Positions 22,815 to 34,571 of a stretch of 64,000 bases of DNA are shown one piece after another. The notes below the pieces were generated by a model. That model did not search any database. It was not told the DNA's origin and saw nothing but the letters and a program-made list of their open reading frames with translations. This DNA comes from Trichoplusia ni (Eukaryota; Arthropoda; Insecta; Lepidoptera; Noctuidae). Positions within the stretch are counted from its first letter, which is position 1. The number at the start of each line of letters is the position of its first letter. The stretch covers positions 7,192,001-7,256,000 of the forward strand of contig NC_039481.1 of the NCBI RefSeq assembly GCF_003590095.1, given 5' to 3'. The translations under genes and the position numbers were made by a program.

Positions 22815-24931
22815 AAGAAAATGATTGGTATTCTGAAATGTTTTGAACTTGTTTAAACACCACTTGACCGCTTCGACGCTAAACATTATATAATAGAAAA
22901 AAGTGATAGGTATTAAAATATTAGCATATGGCTTTATACGTTACCTTAAGTAGTTTTATTTATTTATCACCAAAAAAAACTGGACTTTAAAGATCTAATG
23001 TTACAAATTACCGATTTCAGTCATATAAGTCGAATAAATATACTAATAGTCAATAATGTATTTTTTTTCTACCTGTGGCCTAGTCACTCTAGATCTCTTT
23101 AATCATGACAGAGAATAAATGTCTTATACAATTTCAAAAATAGGCATGTGTACAGTATTACATTGACTGAATATACGAATGGTGCATACTGCATAACTGT
23201 TCAGCAATTAGCAACAAAAGCTACGATCCGCAGTCCTCGTGTATACCAAAAGTATTGATAGCTGCTAGAACAATGAATTCCCAAATATATCAAAAACTGA
23301 TTTTATCTTAGATAATTCAGAGATTAAATACTTAGTTGTGTGCTAAAATTTGTGTTCGTCTCCAAACAACCGCGCGTCTATTCACTAAATATTGACAATG
23401 TAAAACAGACTTTTCAAATTCTCAGTTCTGTATTCGTATATACGTACGTGCCTGGATGCGATTTCATAGTAGGCAAGACGTAAATACAGGAAAACATAAG
23501 CAAATGTTCATAATTATTGTTATTCAATATCCTAATAATTTGAAGATTTACAAACAGTCTGAAAATATTGTGTTACATAGCAATGGCATATTAGAAAAGT
23601 ATTGCCAAGTAGGTACCTATATGTGTATAGAATTTTATGGAATTTTGCTAAGTTTCCTAATAAAAGGTCACAGTTTTTTTGAAAACTATAAACTAAAAAC
23701 TTAGACACGAAATTAAATATTAAAACAGGAAATTATTTTAATAATTTTACATTTTAAAAAGGTTAATCGATTATAATTATGAATTTGTTTTTATACATAA
23801 AAAAATAAGTGTTAAATTTGATCAGAAACAATGAACTATTAATGACAAATTTATGTTAAAGTTTTAATATTGAGAGATGTAAAATTGATTAAATCGGCGA
23901 ACGCGATTAAAAACTTTGATATGAAAATACCTCTTCGATCAACATGTTTGTTAACGACGAGCTATTAGGGTCTAAACAGACGGACAATCCAACTGTAAAT
24001 TTGCAGTTCGGATGCAGTTTGAATGCAGTTGACACGACTGCAATAGAACTGCAAACCTACCGTGCGGTCCAATTGCAGTCGGCGTGCAGTCGTGTGACGG
24101 TTGCTGTAACGGTTAATGCAAACTTGCAGTTGGATTGCAGTTGAAATGCGGTCCGTCTGTTTAGACCCTTAAGACATTGGATAAAACCAAAGTATTGTCA
24201 CAAGAAGTTGAAGGGAAATGGAATATGTCAGCCAATTAAATGAAATGTGAATATTATTATGTTTAAAGGTTTTCATAAACTCCTAAATTTATTCAAAATA
24301 AATCTGCTACACATCGAAAAAAAATATTATATGGCTAGTCAAATCACATTTATAAAGTTATAGTTGCTGCTACCTAGATGTTTAAAGGTCAAATATTATT
24401 TTAAAATTGATTTAAGACTATCTTCATGCAGCCATTATCGATTCGAGTCGAGGAGATACCTCTAACAGAATATTTAGCAAACGTGGAAGCGAGAGGACCC
24501 TATACATGGCGTTGAGTGCTATTTCTCTCTCACAACCGCAACAATTTTGCTTTAAGTTGTAGTGGAAGGCTTTGACCTATAAAAGGAATTTTGAATTTTT
24601 ACAATTCCAAATATAATTCAGATTCAAATCCAGCTATAGTTAGATAAGTCGTGTTTACAGTGCAAAATAGACTTAAATGTGTTAGCTCTTGCGAGGCAGC
24701 GAAAATAGAGCTCATGTCGTATTAGCTTCTGTTTAAACAAATAAGTGAGTTCGTGATTTATTTGCTTATACTCTGTCCACTCTTAGTTGATCTTTTTAAT
24801 GGATGTTATAAAAGTAACAAATACTTAAAGGGCGATTCTGTTTTTTTTTAATGCGTGATCTTGTTCGAAAAGTCCGTGAATCTCGTTGTAAACATACTAA
24901 TGTACGTAAATTACTGTTGACAGACATTTCT
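22815..24931. other. Intergenic between esterases C and D
   Basis: AT-rich with no recognised gene; a 201-bp MITE lies at 23968-24168. The open frames at 23456-23704 and 23944-24144 are not supported (the latter is the MITE itself). Confidence 0.55.
23965..24171. mobile_element. PIF/Harbinger-like MITE rich in TGCAGT iterations
   Basis: The element at 23968-24168 begins GGGTCTAAACAGACGGAC and ends with the exact inverse (GTCCGTCTGTTTAGACCC). It is flanked by TTA on both sides (23965-23967, 24169-24171). A 3-bp TTA duplication with GGG-starting termini fits PIF/Harbinger. The 201-bp interior is packed with TGCAGT/ACTGCA units on both strands (TTGCAGTT, ATGCAGTT, AACTGCAA), giving an internally repetitive, foldable sequence. 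Confidence 0.8.
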
Positions 24932-25000
24932 TATAAAATTAGAAAAAACACTGCGATATATTATCAATCAGTTTTTTTTTTATAACCAAACACCACAGTT
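24932..25000 (+). promoter_or_regulatory. Predicted core promoter, esterase D
   Basis: TATAAAA starts at 24932 and ATCAATCAGT at 24963 resembles the ATCATTTCAGT initiator region of the other copies. The ATG is at 25001. Confidence 0.5.
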
Positions 25001-27296
25001 ATGGAGCTATCGCCGTATTTGTTGCTGCTGTGCGCGGCGGCTGTGTGCGTCACATGTGAGCAGTCGAGTGACGAGGACTGGCTGGAGCTGGACACCCCGC
25101 AGGGAGCGGTGCGCGGCCGCAGGGATCCCGATGCAGATCACCTATTCGTTTTTCATAGCATACCGTACGCCACCACTCCCGTCGGCGAAAACAAATTCAG
25201 GGTAATCTAAACTTAATTATTCTTATAATAACAGCCCAATACTAAAAACCTTAGATCAAGAAACATGTGATAAAAATTAAATACATGTATGCTATGCGAA
25301 AACACCCGCTTAAAATAGTCGTCAAATCATGACTGCTTTAATTATGTTTGTGTGCCAGACATTATCAAAAACATACTACATACTTATACATACATTACAT
25401 ACATTATTACTACATACATACTTAAGCGATGCTTGCTTTAAATAAGTCATTATAAGTTTGTCATTACCATTTCAGCCTCCTCTCCCGGCGCCTGTTTGGA
25501 GCAAACCATTTAATGCCACCAACAAACAGATCAATTGTCCACAAACGACCATTGACTTAGACGTAATACCTAAAAACTTCGTGGCACAAGAAGATTGCCT
25601 GGTTGCTAATGTGTACGTGCCCGACACAAGGAAGAAGAATCTCTCAGTTCTTGTATACGTGCACGGAGGCGGTTTTATAGTGGGCTACGGAGACTTAACA
25701 ACACACAAACATTTCTTAAAAACGAAAGATATCATTCTAGTCTCCTTCAACTACCGCCTTGGTGCGCATGGCTTCCTCTGTCTCGGCACTGATAACGTAC
25801 CAGGTAATGCCGGTATGAAGGACCAGGTTGCCTTGCTTCGGTGGGTACAAAAGAATATTGCAAGCTACGGCGGGAACCCTGATGACGTCACTATTGCTGG
25901 CTACAGTGCAGGGTCTGCATCAGTAGATCTCTTAATGCTCTCTAAATCTGCAGAAGGATTGTTCCACCGAGTTATACCTGAGAGTGGAGCAAATCTTGCG
26001 GCATTTACAATCCAGAGAGATCCTTTGGGAATTGCAAAAGAATATGCCAAAAGTTTGAACTTTACGAACGTAGATGACATTCACGAATTGGAAAAGTTTT
26101 ACAGGACAGCCTCTTTAGAGCTTTTAACTTCTGTAGAGATCTCTAATAAATCTGACTCCACTTTCCTTTTCTCGCCATGTTTAGAGCGTGAAACGGAACA
26201 GGACGCATTCTTGACAGAATCACCTTTAAGTATATTGAAAAATGGTAGTTACAAGAAATTGCCCGTGTTGTACGGTTTTGCTAATATGGAAGGGTTGATG
26301 CGCATCCAATCATTTGAAGACTGGAAACATAAAATGAATGAAAAATTCTCTGATTTCTTACCAGCTGATTTGACGTTCAGGTCTGACAAGGAAAAAGAAG
26401 AAGTAGCAGATAAAATAAAGAAATTCTACTTTGGCAGTCAGCCTATTGGTGACGAAAACGTTCTTAGATTCGTTGACTTTTTTTCAGATGTATACTTTAC
26501 AACTTCTATACTTTGGACTGTAAAGCTGCAAGTAGAGGCTGGAAATAATCAAACATATTTGTATTATTATTCTTTTGTGGATGAGAACACTCCTGTAGTA
26601 CCTCACACCGACGTTAGGGGTGCAGACCACTGTGCTCAAACAGATGCTGTTGGTGACAGAGATGAAAATATTGCAAGCGCTAGTTTTCACATTATGAAAA
26701 AGACCGTTAGAAAAATTTGGCACAATTTTATTAAAACCGGGTAAGAAATTCGAGTTAATTTGGCAATTATATCTACATTAGTTATAATATAAAATTCTGC
26801 CCACTATGTACAAGACCTTAACTCACCATCACCTCGCCTCACCGTGGGCTGGCGATTCTAGAATCCCATATTTGGTTCATGCCTGTTATAATTTTAAATA
26901 GTCACTTTGGTAAATGGTTCTTGACTACCTTTTTGGTTTGTGGAACCGTGAAACCTCAAAGCCTTGGCGAATACGCATGACATGAGTGATTTGATGTTTC
27001 GAAATGTAAATAATTGTTGGGGAGCTGACGCTAGAGTCATGACATACTAAGAGAATATAGGTGCAGTAAAACATATTTTGTCTTGCAGCAAGCCTGTACC
27101 GGAAGGGTCGGCACTAACAGCGTGGCCGGCGGCCGGCGCGGACAGGGCGCCGTACATGTCCCTGGGACAGAAGGTGGAGTTGCGACACGAGCCCCTGCTG
27201 GAGAAACGCTTCCGCTTCTGGGAGGACATCTACCAGAGGTATTACCTGGAGCCTATTCCTCCACCTGCACCAGTGCTCAATCAAGCTGTGTATTAA
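25001..27296 (+). CDS. Carboxylesterase D (557 aa, no ER-retention tail)
   Basis: Exons are 25001-25201, 25476-26740 and 27089-27296; introns are 274 and 348 bp, GT-AG. The signal peptide MELSPYLLLLCAAAVCVTC is followed by EQSSDEDWLEL, one residue shorter than the EQPPSDED form. Catalytic residues: HGGG at 130-133, Ser211 in GYSAG, Glu339 in NMEG, His452 in GADHCAQ; EDCL is present. The loop after His reads TDAVGDRDEN and lacks the usual MDG segment. Exon 3 is one codon shorter and ends VLNQAVY, without any KDEL-like tail, so this member is predicted to be secreted. A polyA signal lies at 27376-27381. The triad indicates an active esterase; the substrate is unknown. Confidence 0.95.
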
Positions 27297-28134
27297 AAAG
27301 GATACACATGAAAATTTAATGTACCTACATTATGTGTGTATTTTTCTATATGTTGTGTAGTGTAATAACTGCACTAATAAATAAATATACTCATTGAGTA
27401 ATTTTATAAATTTATGAACGATTTTTTTTTTATATTTTCGAAAATTAAGTATCGATATTTGGAGCAAAAAAACAAAAATATAGGTATAATACGACTTCTT
27501 ATTGAGAAAAACAAATAAACACGTACTTTGACACGTCGGACTAAAATAATTTTAGTACATTTTAGAAACTTACCTTTTTGCTTCACCCGATCCTTAATGT
27601 TTAACCCTCGGTATCGGAGGGTTAAGCTGGGGGTTGATTTGATTAAAGCACCTGGTCGTGGTTACCAAAATACTTTAATCCGAATATTACATAAAATGAG
27701 ACCAAAAAAAAAATCCTCGACTCCCTTATAGTATACACGGAAAATTTTAACACCGCCATTCAGAAAAGCGGTCTCAAAGCACAGTGACATCTTGTGGAAA
27801 ATGGTGGAACAAACTGAACCTTACTTTTGATATTTTGACACATTTGCGGTTAAACACTTAACATAGTCTTATGTAATTAAAAGAGGTCATATAATAATCT
27901 GTAAGTACAGTTAAAAACGTTAAGTTTCTATCTATTTATAATCATTGATCGTATTGTAATTGAATCAGTATGACACGTGCATAATCAATTTCTTAAATAT
28001 CTTCATGAATACCTATGTATTTGGCTAAGCCTAGCCAATGTGCGCAGGTACTGTACGTACGTATACCAATAGTTCATTAATAAGGGTTTAATTACTCTGT
28101 ACTATCTAATCTATATCTATACTTTATACTAATA

Positions 28135-28587
28135 CTAGCTGTTGCCCGCGACTTCGTTCCCGTGGGTAGAAGAAGATGTAAGTTATGATTTATACCAGTC
28201 CTGTATTTTCTCACATTTTCCATTGTATCTTCGCTCCTATTAGTCGCAGCGTGATGGTTTATAGCCTAAAGCCTTCCTCGATTAATTGTCTACTCAACAC
28301 AAAAATATTTTTTCAGTTCGGACCAGTAGTTTCTGAGATTAGCGCGTTCAAACAAACAATCAAATAAACTCTTCAGCTTTATATCTATACTCTATACTAA
28401 TATATAAACCTGAGAAAATATTTTCGTGTTGAATAGACCATTCATCGAGGAAGGCTTTAGGCTATAAACCATCACGCTGCGACTAATAGGAGCGAAGATA
28501 CAATGGTAAATGTGAAAAAAGCAGGGCAGGTATAAATCATAACTTATATCATCTACCCACGGGGACGAAGTCGCGGGCAACAGCTAG
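28135..28587. mobile_element. Two Helitron-like (Lep1-type) elements head-to-head
   Basis: The left copy (28135 to about 28390) is inverted: it starts with CTAG and the hairpin sequence GCCCGCGACTTCG. The right copy (about 28392-28587) is direct and ends GACGAAGTCGCGGGCAACAG followed by CTAG, then T. Both contain the internal ATCACGCTGCGACTAATAGG region or its inverse. The CTAG end, the subterminal GC hairpin, the TC start (TCTATACTAATAT) and insertion between A and T are Helitron hallmarks. The head-to-head pair forms an imperfect palindrome of about 450 bp. Confidence 0.75.
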
Positions 28588-28871
28588 TCTAAGCATAATT
28601 GTGACAAAACTTACCAAGTTTTTACTTTACTTATTATTATTTACACTCGCTGTTGGTTACAGCTTCAAAACATTAACCTCCTTCAACGAAAATCAATGAG
28701 TTAATCTGAGGTGTCCATAAGAAAAAAAACATAAAAACCGGTCCAGCCATTCGGGCTTGAAGATGTAACAAACATAACCATATCAGTGTGATATAATACT
28801 CATACCAGTAGACTTGGTAATGGAAAGTGAACAAATTTTTATATGTGACTATATTTACCTATATTCTATAA

Positions 28872-29097
28872 CTAGCTGTTGCCCGCGACTTCGTCCACGT
28901 GGTTAGGATTTTCCCCGTTATTTCCACATTTTCCATTGTATCTTCGTTCTTAATAGTCGCAGCGTGATGTTATATAGCCTTCCTTGATAAATGGTCTATT
29001 CAACACAAAAATAATTTTTCAATTCCAACTAGTAATTCCTGAGATTAGCGCGTATAAACAAACAAACAAACACTTCAGCTTTATATATTAGTATAGA
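28872..29097 (-). mobile_element. Helitron-like (Lep1-type) element
   Basis: It starts CTAGCTGTTGCCCGCGACTT and ends TATATTAGTATAGA, the inverse of the TCTATAC start. It is flanked by A on the left and T on the right, with no target duplication. It is non-coding and non-autonomous. Confidence 0.75.
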
Positions 29098-29636
29098 TGA
29101 TAAACAAATGCAAATACAGAAGGAGTGTCTCAGATAAGTAAGCTCAAAGAAAACCTGGTCACATAATTATGGAATTCTTTTTTCCTCTTCTTTGATTTCA
29201 TCATTTCTGTGTCCGGAAAAATAGCAAAGGTTTTAACCAGATCACAGGTTTATTGCCGATTCCCTACTCTTTTATTATTACTTAAAAGGACTAACACATC
29301 GCTTTTGTTTAGACTTATTAAGGACGTTTGGACTAGTCTTAGACTAATACGGTCTGTACCTAAATATAAACGACGCGTGGCGCGCGCTGCATGCGCTCAA
29401 AACGTTGGATCATAAAATAGATCTTTTGTCTACAAGGATTGCTTATTGTGATATTAGTTTAGTTTAAGAGTTATCTTACCATTATTTAACTTTTTTGTTC
29501 GCTTATTCAATAATGTTATTATCTGGGTTCGTGTGCGTGCATATATATAGTGATTATCATACATTTGTATAGGATAACATACAATCCAAAACGTAAGAAG
29601 TATTTCGCCGGTATTACGGATATGAGAGCCGTGGTC

Positions 29637-31863
29637 ATGGATCTGTACCCGTGTCTGTTGCTGCTGTGCATGGTAACTGTGTACGTCACATTCGCGCAAC
29701 AGCCAAGTGATGAGGACTGGCTGGAGCTGGATACCCCGCAGGGACCGGTGCGTGGTCGCAGAGATCCCGAAACAGAATTATACGTCTTTTATAACATACC
29801 ATATGCAACGGCTCCTGTCAAGGAAAATAAATACAAGGTATTTGAAAAAATACTAAATATTTTTAAGAAATGCGGCTTTACAACTATTAACAGTCCAAGA
29901 TATTCTTTCGAATCGCGAGCATAATTTTACATAAATATAACAGAACAGCGATTTCACCAAGTAATCGCTTTGGTAACAGTAATTTTAACCTACTTAGTGG
30001 TGTCAAGTCAGTACTTGCTTGATTCCGTTCCTTTGGAATTCCGTCAACTTTGATAAGCTTACAAACTTAAGAAATTTTGAATACAATGACTAAGTACTTT
30101 CTGCATCTACTTCGTATTATTACATTATAGTAAAGTCTGTTCTACCATAAAAATATCAAATTAATTATTGTAAAACTCTTTTTGCAGGCACCCCTTCCAC
30201 CACCAATATGGAAGACACCACTGGACGCTATCGACAAGCACGTAATCTGTCCACAAACAACAATATCAATAGCACCACTGCCTGATAACTTAGTGACGCA
30301 AGAGGATTGTCTTATTGCTAACGTATACGTGCCCGATACACGTAAGAAAAATCTCACATTACTTGTTTACGTCCATGGAGGAGCCTTTGTTATGGGATAT
30401 GGTGATGCAGCAAAAATGACGAATTTGTTAAAAGAAAAAGATATAATACTGGTCACTTTTAATTACCGTTTGGGCATTCATGGCTTCTTGTGTCTTGGAA
30501 CTGAGGACGTTCCTGGAAACGCCGGGATGAAAGACCAGGTTGCTTTACTTCGCTGGGTGCGAGACAATATTGCAAGCTACGGAGGGAACCCTAGCGATGT
30601 TGCTTTAGCAGGCTACAGTGCAGGTGCCGCAGCAGTCGACCTCTTAATGCTCTCAAAAACAGCCGAAGGATTGTTTCATAGAGTAATCCCCGAGAGCGGA
30701 GGAAACCTTGCCGCATTTTCAATTCAGAGGGATCCATTAGATATTGCCAAGAATCATGCTAAAAGATTAAACTTCACGAAAGTTGATGATGTTTACGCTT
30801 TAGAATATTTCTATAAGACAGCATCATGGGAACTATTAACTTTAGACTCATTTTATGATAGAACTGACGGTACATTTGTCTTTTCACCGTGTTTGGAACG
30901 AGAAACAAGGGAAGAAGCATTCTTTACAGAATCTCCTTTAAGTATTTTACAGAAGGGTTCCTATAGAAAGATACCTGTATTGTATGGTTTTACCCAAATG
31001 GAAGGATTAATGCGTGTGCACGTACACTATGAAGACTGGAAACATAAGATGAATGAAAAGTTTTCGGATTTTTTATCTGCTGACTTAACCTTTAAGACTG
31101 GAGACGAAAAAGAAGAAGTAGCCAACAAAATTAAGAAATTCTTTTTTGGAGGTAAACAAATTGGTGATGATAACATTTTAAGTTACATTGATTATTTTTC
31201 GGATACCATATTTGCTTACCCCATGCTTTGGGCTGTTAAGCTACATGGAGAAGCTGGAAACAATGAAGTATATTTGTATGAATATTCTTTTGTGAATGAA
31301 AACACTCCGCTAGTGCCTCAAACTAACATACGGGGCGCGGACCACTGTGCTCAAAGTGCTGCTATATGGGATGGTGCAAATTATGCACAAGCGAATGAAC
31401 AGCTTGTCACCCCAGAATATTTGAGTATGAAGAAAACTATGAGACAAATTTGGCGCAACTTTATCAGAACTGGGCAAGTATTTTTGATAAAAATTTGGCT
31501 CTCATCCCTGTCTTTGTACTGTCGACGTTCAGTGATAAAAAAGGATCGATTTTAATTTAAAAGATACATCAATGCAAAAATGGTAACGGTTTCATTTGAT
31601 TTCGAAGAATAAAATAACTAATGAGATCACAATCATTGTTATTTCCTTACAGAAAACCCGTGCCGGAAGGTTCATCACTGCCCGCGTGGCCGGCGGCAGG
31701 CGTGGACAGGGCGCCGTACATGTCTCTGGGACAGAAGGTGGAGTTGCGTCACGAGCCGCTGCTGGAGACACGCTACCGCTTCTGGGAGGATATCTACCAG
31801 AAGTACTACCGAGCTCCTATACCTCCACCAACACCGGAATCTCCACGATGCCAAGACTTATAG
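29637..31863 (+). CDS. Carboxylesterase E (565 aa) with a GC-AG second intron
   Basis: Exons are 29637-29837, 30188-31473 and 31653-31863. Intron 1 (350 bp) is GT-AG. Intron 2 (179 bp) begins GCAAGTA where every sibling has GTAAG, GTGAG or GTACG; GC donors with this extended match are a known minority class. Without splicing the frame would continue to a stop near 31555 and lose exon 3. The start is MDLYPCLLLLC, matching the 67-codon first exon; two upstream in-frame ATGs exist. The signal peptide end is altered (VTFAQQ for VTCEQ). Catalytic residues: HGGA, Ser211 in GYSAG, Glu339 in QMEG, His453 in GADHCAQ; EDCL is present. Exon 1 (PVKENKYK) and exon 2 (VRDNIASYGG) group it with A and B. The tail RCQDL departs from the ER consensus, so it may be secreted. 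Exon 1 has more synonymous changes than other copies. Confidence 0.93.
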
Positions 31864-32982
31864 AGATAGAATTTAATTATTGCATGGAACTGAGAAGTAA
31901 CTTTTTGCTGCTATAACAGTGTTATCAACTCTGTTAAAGGAGCAAATTAGTGAGATTTTATTTGTTAAAAAGAACTATTTCGATATTCTACAGTCGTTTT
32001 ATAAACGCTCCGTATTAATGTTTCATCATTTAATTGTGTATTAATCTTTTCGAGAATTAATTAGAAATTATAGCACAAAGATTTTGTTGTTTTCGTTTAG
32101 AAACTTTTCCTGTAAAGATTATCGTGCCACGGCAACCGATAAGTTGATAAGTTCGTGTTGCACTGGATAGATTTCTGCGATACGAAATAATTTTGTCAAT
32201 CATCGTGATTTGTCTAATCGGCGAAGGTAAACTCATTATATCCATTGGAATATTTTTATATGGTACGAGTAAATAATTATAATCGGATAAGATAACACTG
32301 TCTACTAAAATATCTATACACTTTGCGGCAGGAAACAAATAGAATTTCTAAAGAAGGTCCGGACACATATTTATTCAAAAACTGATTTTCACGAATTTAG
32401 TTCGTAAAAGAATAGCGCCAGACGAAATCGAAATGACCTTGTCCGGAAAAGAACTTGAGTGTCTGACTAGCAAGATAAAACGACAGTCTCTTGGTCATGT
32501 CTACCGACGTACCGATGGCCGTTGGAGCAGAGGAGTTCAATCAGTGGTGACCACGAATCGGCCGATTACCTTGGCCGGTTGTTGTTGCACTGCAGGCGGC
32601 AATCTGAGCTTTTAACAGATTTTCGGGATCATTTCCTCATTCACGATAAAGTAGTAATATGTAATTTAAAAATACAATGATTTCAATAGCAAAAACAGAA
32701 TGAATTATTTCATCAATCGACCTTATCTTGTTTATGGAAAAAGATATCAAATTTAACAATTCCGTCAAACAAGTCCGATTATCCTTTTCTGATAAGAAAA
32801 AATTGTACTCATTCCCAGTACATACCATTCTCAATAAAATTGCCTAATCACGATGTTTTTTTGTCAATTCTATCTAAAAGACTTAAATACAGAACTTGCA
32901 AACTCCGATCTCATTAGAATTTGAGGTTCTTTAACTAACAAATTACGTTTGAATAATCTGTTATTAGTCGTGAACCGCAGTC
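31864..32982. other. Intergenic between esterase E and pseudogene
   Basis: The segment 32195-32340 shares blocks with the sequences after esterases A and B (TCCGGATAAGATA-like and TATACACT..GCGGC at about 7790-7850 and 18810-18870), indicating ancestral duplicated flank. No gene is supported. Confidence 0.45.
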
Positions 32983-34387
32983 ATGAAGGTATGGTCGGTT
33001 GTGTTGTTGTTGTGTGCGACGGCTGTGTGCGTCACATGTGAGCAGCGGCCGAGTGACGAGGACTGGAATCAAATAATGAATAATGTTTTAATAGGTGTCT
33101 CATACATCGAATAAGAAGGCTTGCTTAGGGCTGAGTGTTTCGAATAAGTAACCTCGGCTGCTGTCAATTGCCGAAGTATTTGTCCGGGCAGATTTTTTTT
33201 TTTTCTATAAGGTACATTAGGTATTAACATTTAATAAAATTAAGGAATAAATTACATGCCAGGGCAATTACTTGAGTAAGTATTAATTAACAACTTCACA
33301 CTTTCTTTTTAGCCTCCACTTCCGGCACCTGTATGGGAAATGAAATGAAAGAAAAAAATGAAAATGCAAAGTATTTGGCCAGACTCCTGAACTTTAGAAA
33401 CGTTGATGATATTTACGCGTCAGAAAAGTCTTATAAGACAGCTCCTCATGAGTTGTAATATTCTATACAATTTACTGATACAACAGATTCTACTTACCTT
33501 TTCGCACCATGTTTAGAGACAGATACGGTGGGTGAAGCTTGCCTCACAGAATCCCCTTTCAGTATACTGCAAAAGGGTAGTTGTAAGAAACTGCCCGTAT
33601 TATATGGTTTTGCCGCAATGGAATGCTTAGAGCATTTAGACTTCTTTCTTCGATCTCTAGAGAGATAAGATGAACGAAAATTTCTCCAATTTCTTAACCA
33701 CTAAGTAATTTAAAATTCCAATCAAATGAAGAAAGAATAGAAGTAGCAAATAAGATTAAGAAATTTTACTTCGGAAACCACCCTGTTAGCGAATACAACA
33801 CAATGCGTTACATGGATTACTTTTCAGATGTTTTATTTAATAAAGCTATGCTTTGGGCTGTAAAACTGCACGTTGAGGCTGGAAATAATGAAGTATACTT
33901 GTATGAATATTCCTTTGTTGATGATCACTCTCCTCTAGTGCCTCATACTAACATACGGGCTGCCGACCACTAATGGGCGGTCTAAATTCAACTAACAAGG
34001 ATGAGAATTTAACAAGCACGGAATATCGTGATATGAAGGAAACCATTCGGCAAATGTGGCTTAACTTCATCAAGACGGGGTAAGCGTGTTTGCTTTATAT
34101 GAAGTATTAAAATAATTGTATTAAGGTTAATGATTGTACGATTGTCAACAGCGATCATGGTGTGGTGTTATAAGCTTTAGGTGTACATGCGTTTGCGTAC
34201 TTGCGTTTCCATATAAGTTTTAAATCGTTTTAATTACTTACAGTAAGCCGGTGCCAAAAGGTTGGAGTTGAAACACGAGCCGCTGCAGGAGACGCGCTTT
34301 AATTACTGGCTGGTCATCTACCAGAAGTACTACCTGGAGCCTATACCTCCACCAGCTTCTAGTGCTCAGTCACGCCATGAATTATAA
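32983..34387 (+). pseudogene. Esterase pseudogene with all three exons broken
   Basis: Exon 1 starts with an intact signal peptide (MKVWSVVLLLCATAVCVTC) and reads to SDEDW at 33069, then homology ends. Exon 2 has its acceptor (33311-33312) and PPLPAPVWEM, followed by a stop and a deletion that removes the oxyanion hole and the nucleophile Ser. It resumes at LLNFRNVDDIYAS and continues with many stops and frameshifts to the GG|GTAAG donor after 34079. Exon 3 (34244-34387) has lost about 70 bp after KPVPKG but keeps IYQKYYLEPIPPPASSAQSR and the final HEL stop. That ending and the ETRFNYW segment match the - strand esterase J best, although this copy lies on the + strand. It is non-functional. 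Confidence 0.9.
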
Positions 34388-34571
34388 GTTGTAAAAGGAA
34401 ACAACTTAACTAAGTAAAAAATATAAAAATAAAAGCTTGACGAGATTATTTTAATTTTAAATTAAAAGAAATGGCATAAAAAGTGCAAACGTATGTAAAA
34501 GGTAATATTGTCTTAAAATTGAGATCTTTAATGTGGAAATATGAGAAGATATGTCAGTAATAATCTCTGTT

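Larger units (their letters stand above)
27297..29636. other. Intergenic between esterases D and E, rich in Helitron-like repeats
   Basis: Contains three Helitron-like copies (listed separately), a small hairpin TTAACCCTC / GAGGGTTAA at about 27600-27624, and an A-rich upstream region with a TATATATAG at 29542 that may be the esterase E TATA box. No gene is seen. Confidence 0.5.

Noticed and set aside
23944..24144. 66-codon open frame on the + strand
   Set aside because: It lies almost entirely within the TTA-flanked MITE, and its Gln/Leu-rich reading is just the TGCAGT iterations.
28135..28587. CRISPR-like or long-hairpin RNA gene from the palindrome at 28 kb
   Set aside because: The halves are known-type Helitron-like elements, also found singly at 28872, 50841 and 56589; no repeat-spacer pattern exists.
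31474..31555. Esterase E ending in a 25-residue extension without exon 3
   Set aside because: It would require intron retention. A strong GC donor, a good acceptor and an intact in-frame exon 3 favour the spliced form, though the unspliced form may exist at low level.
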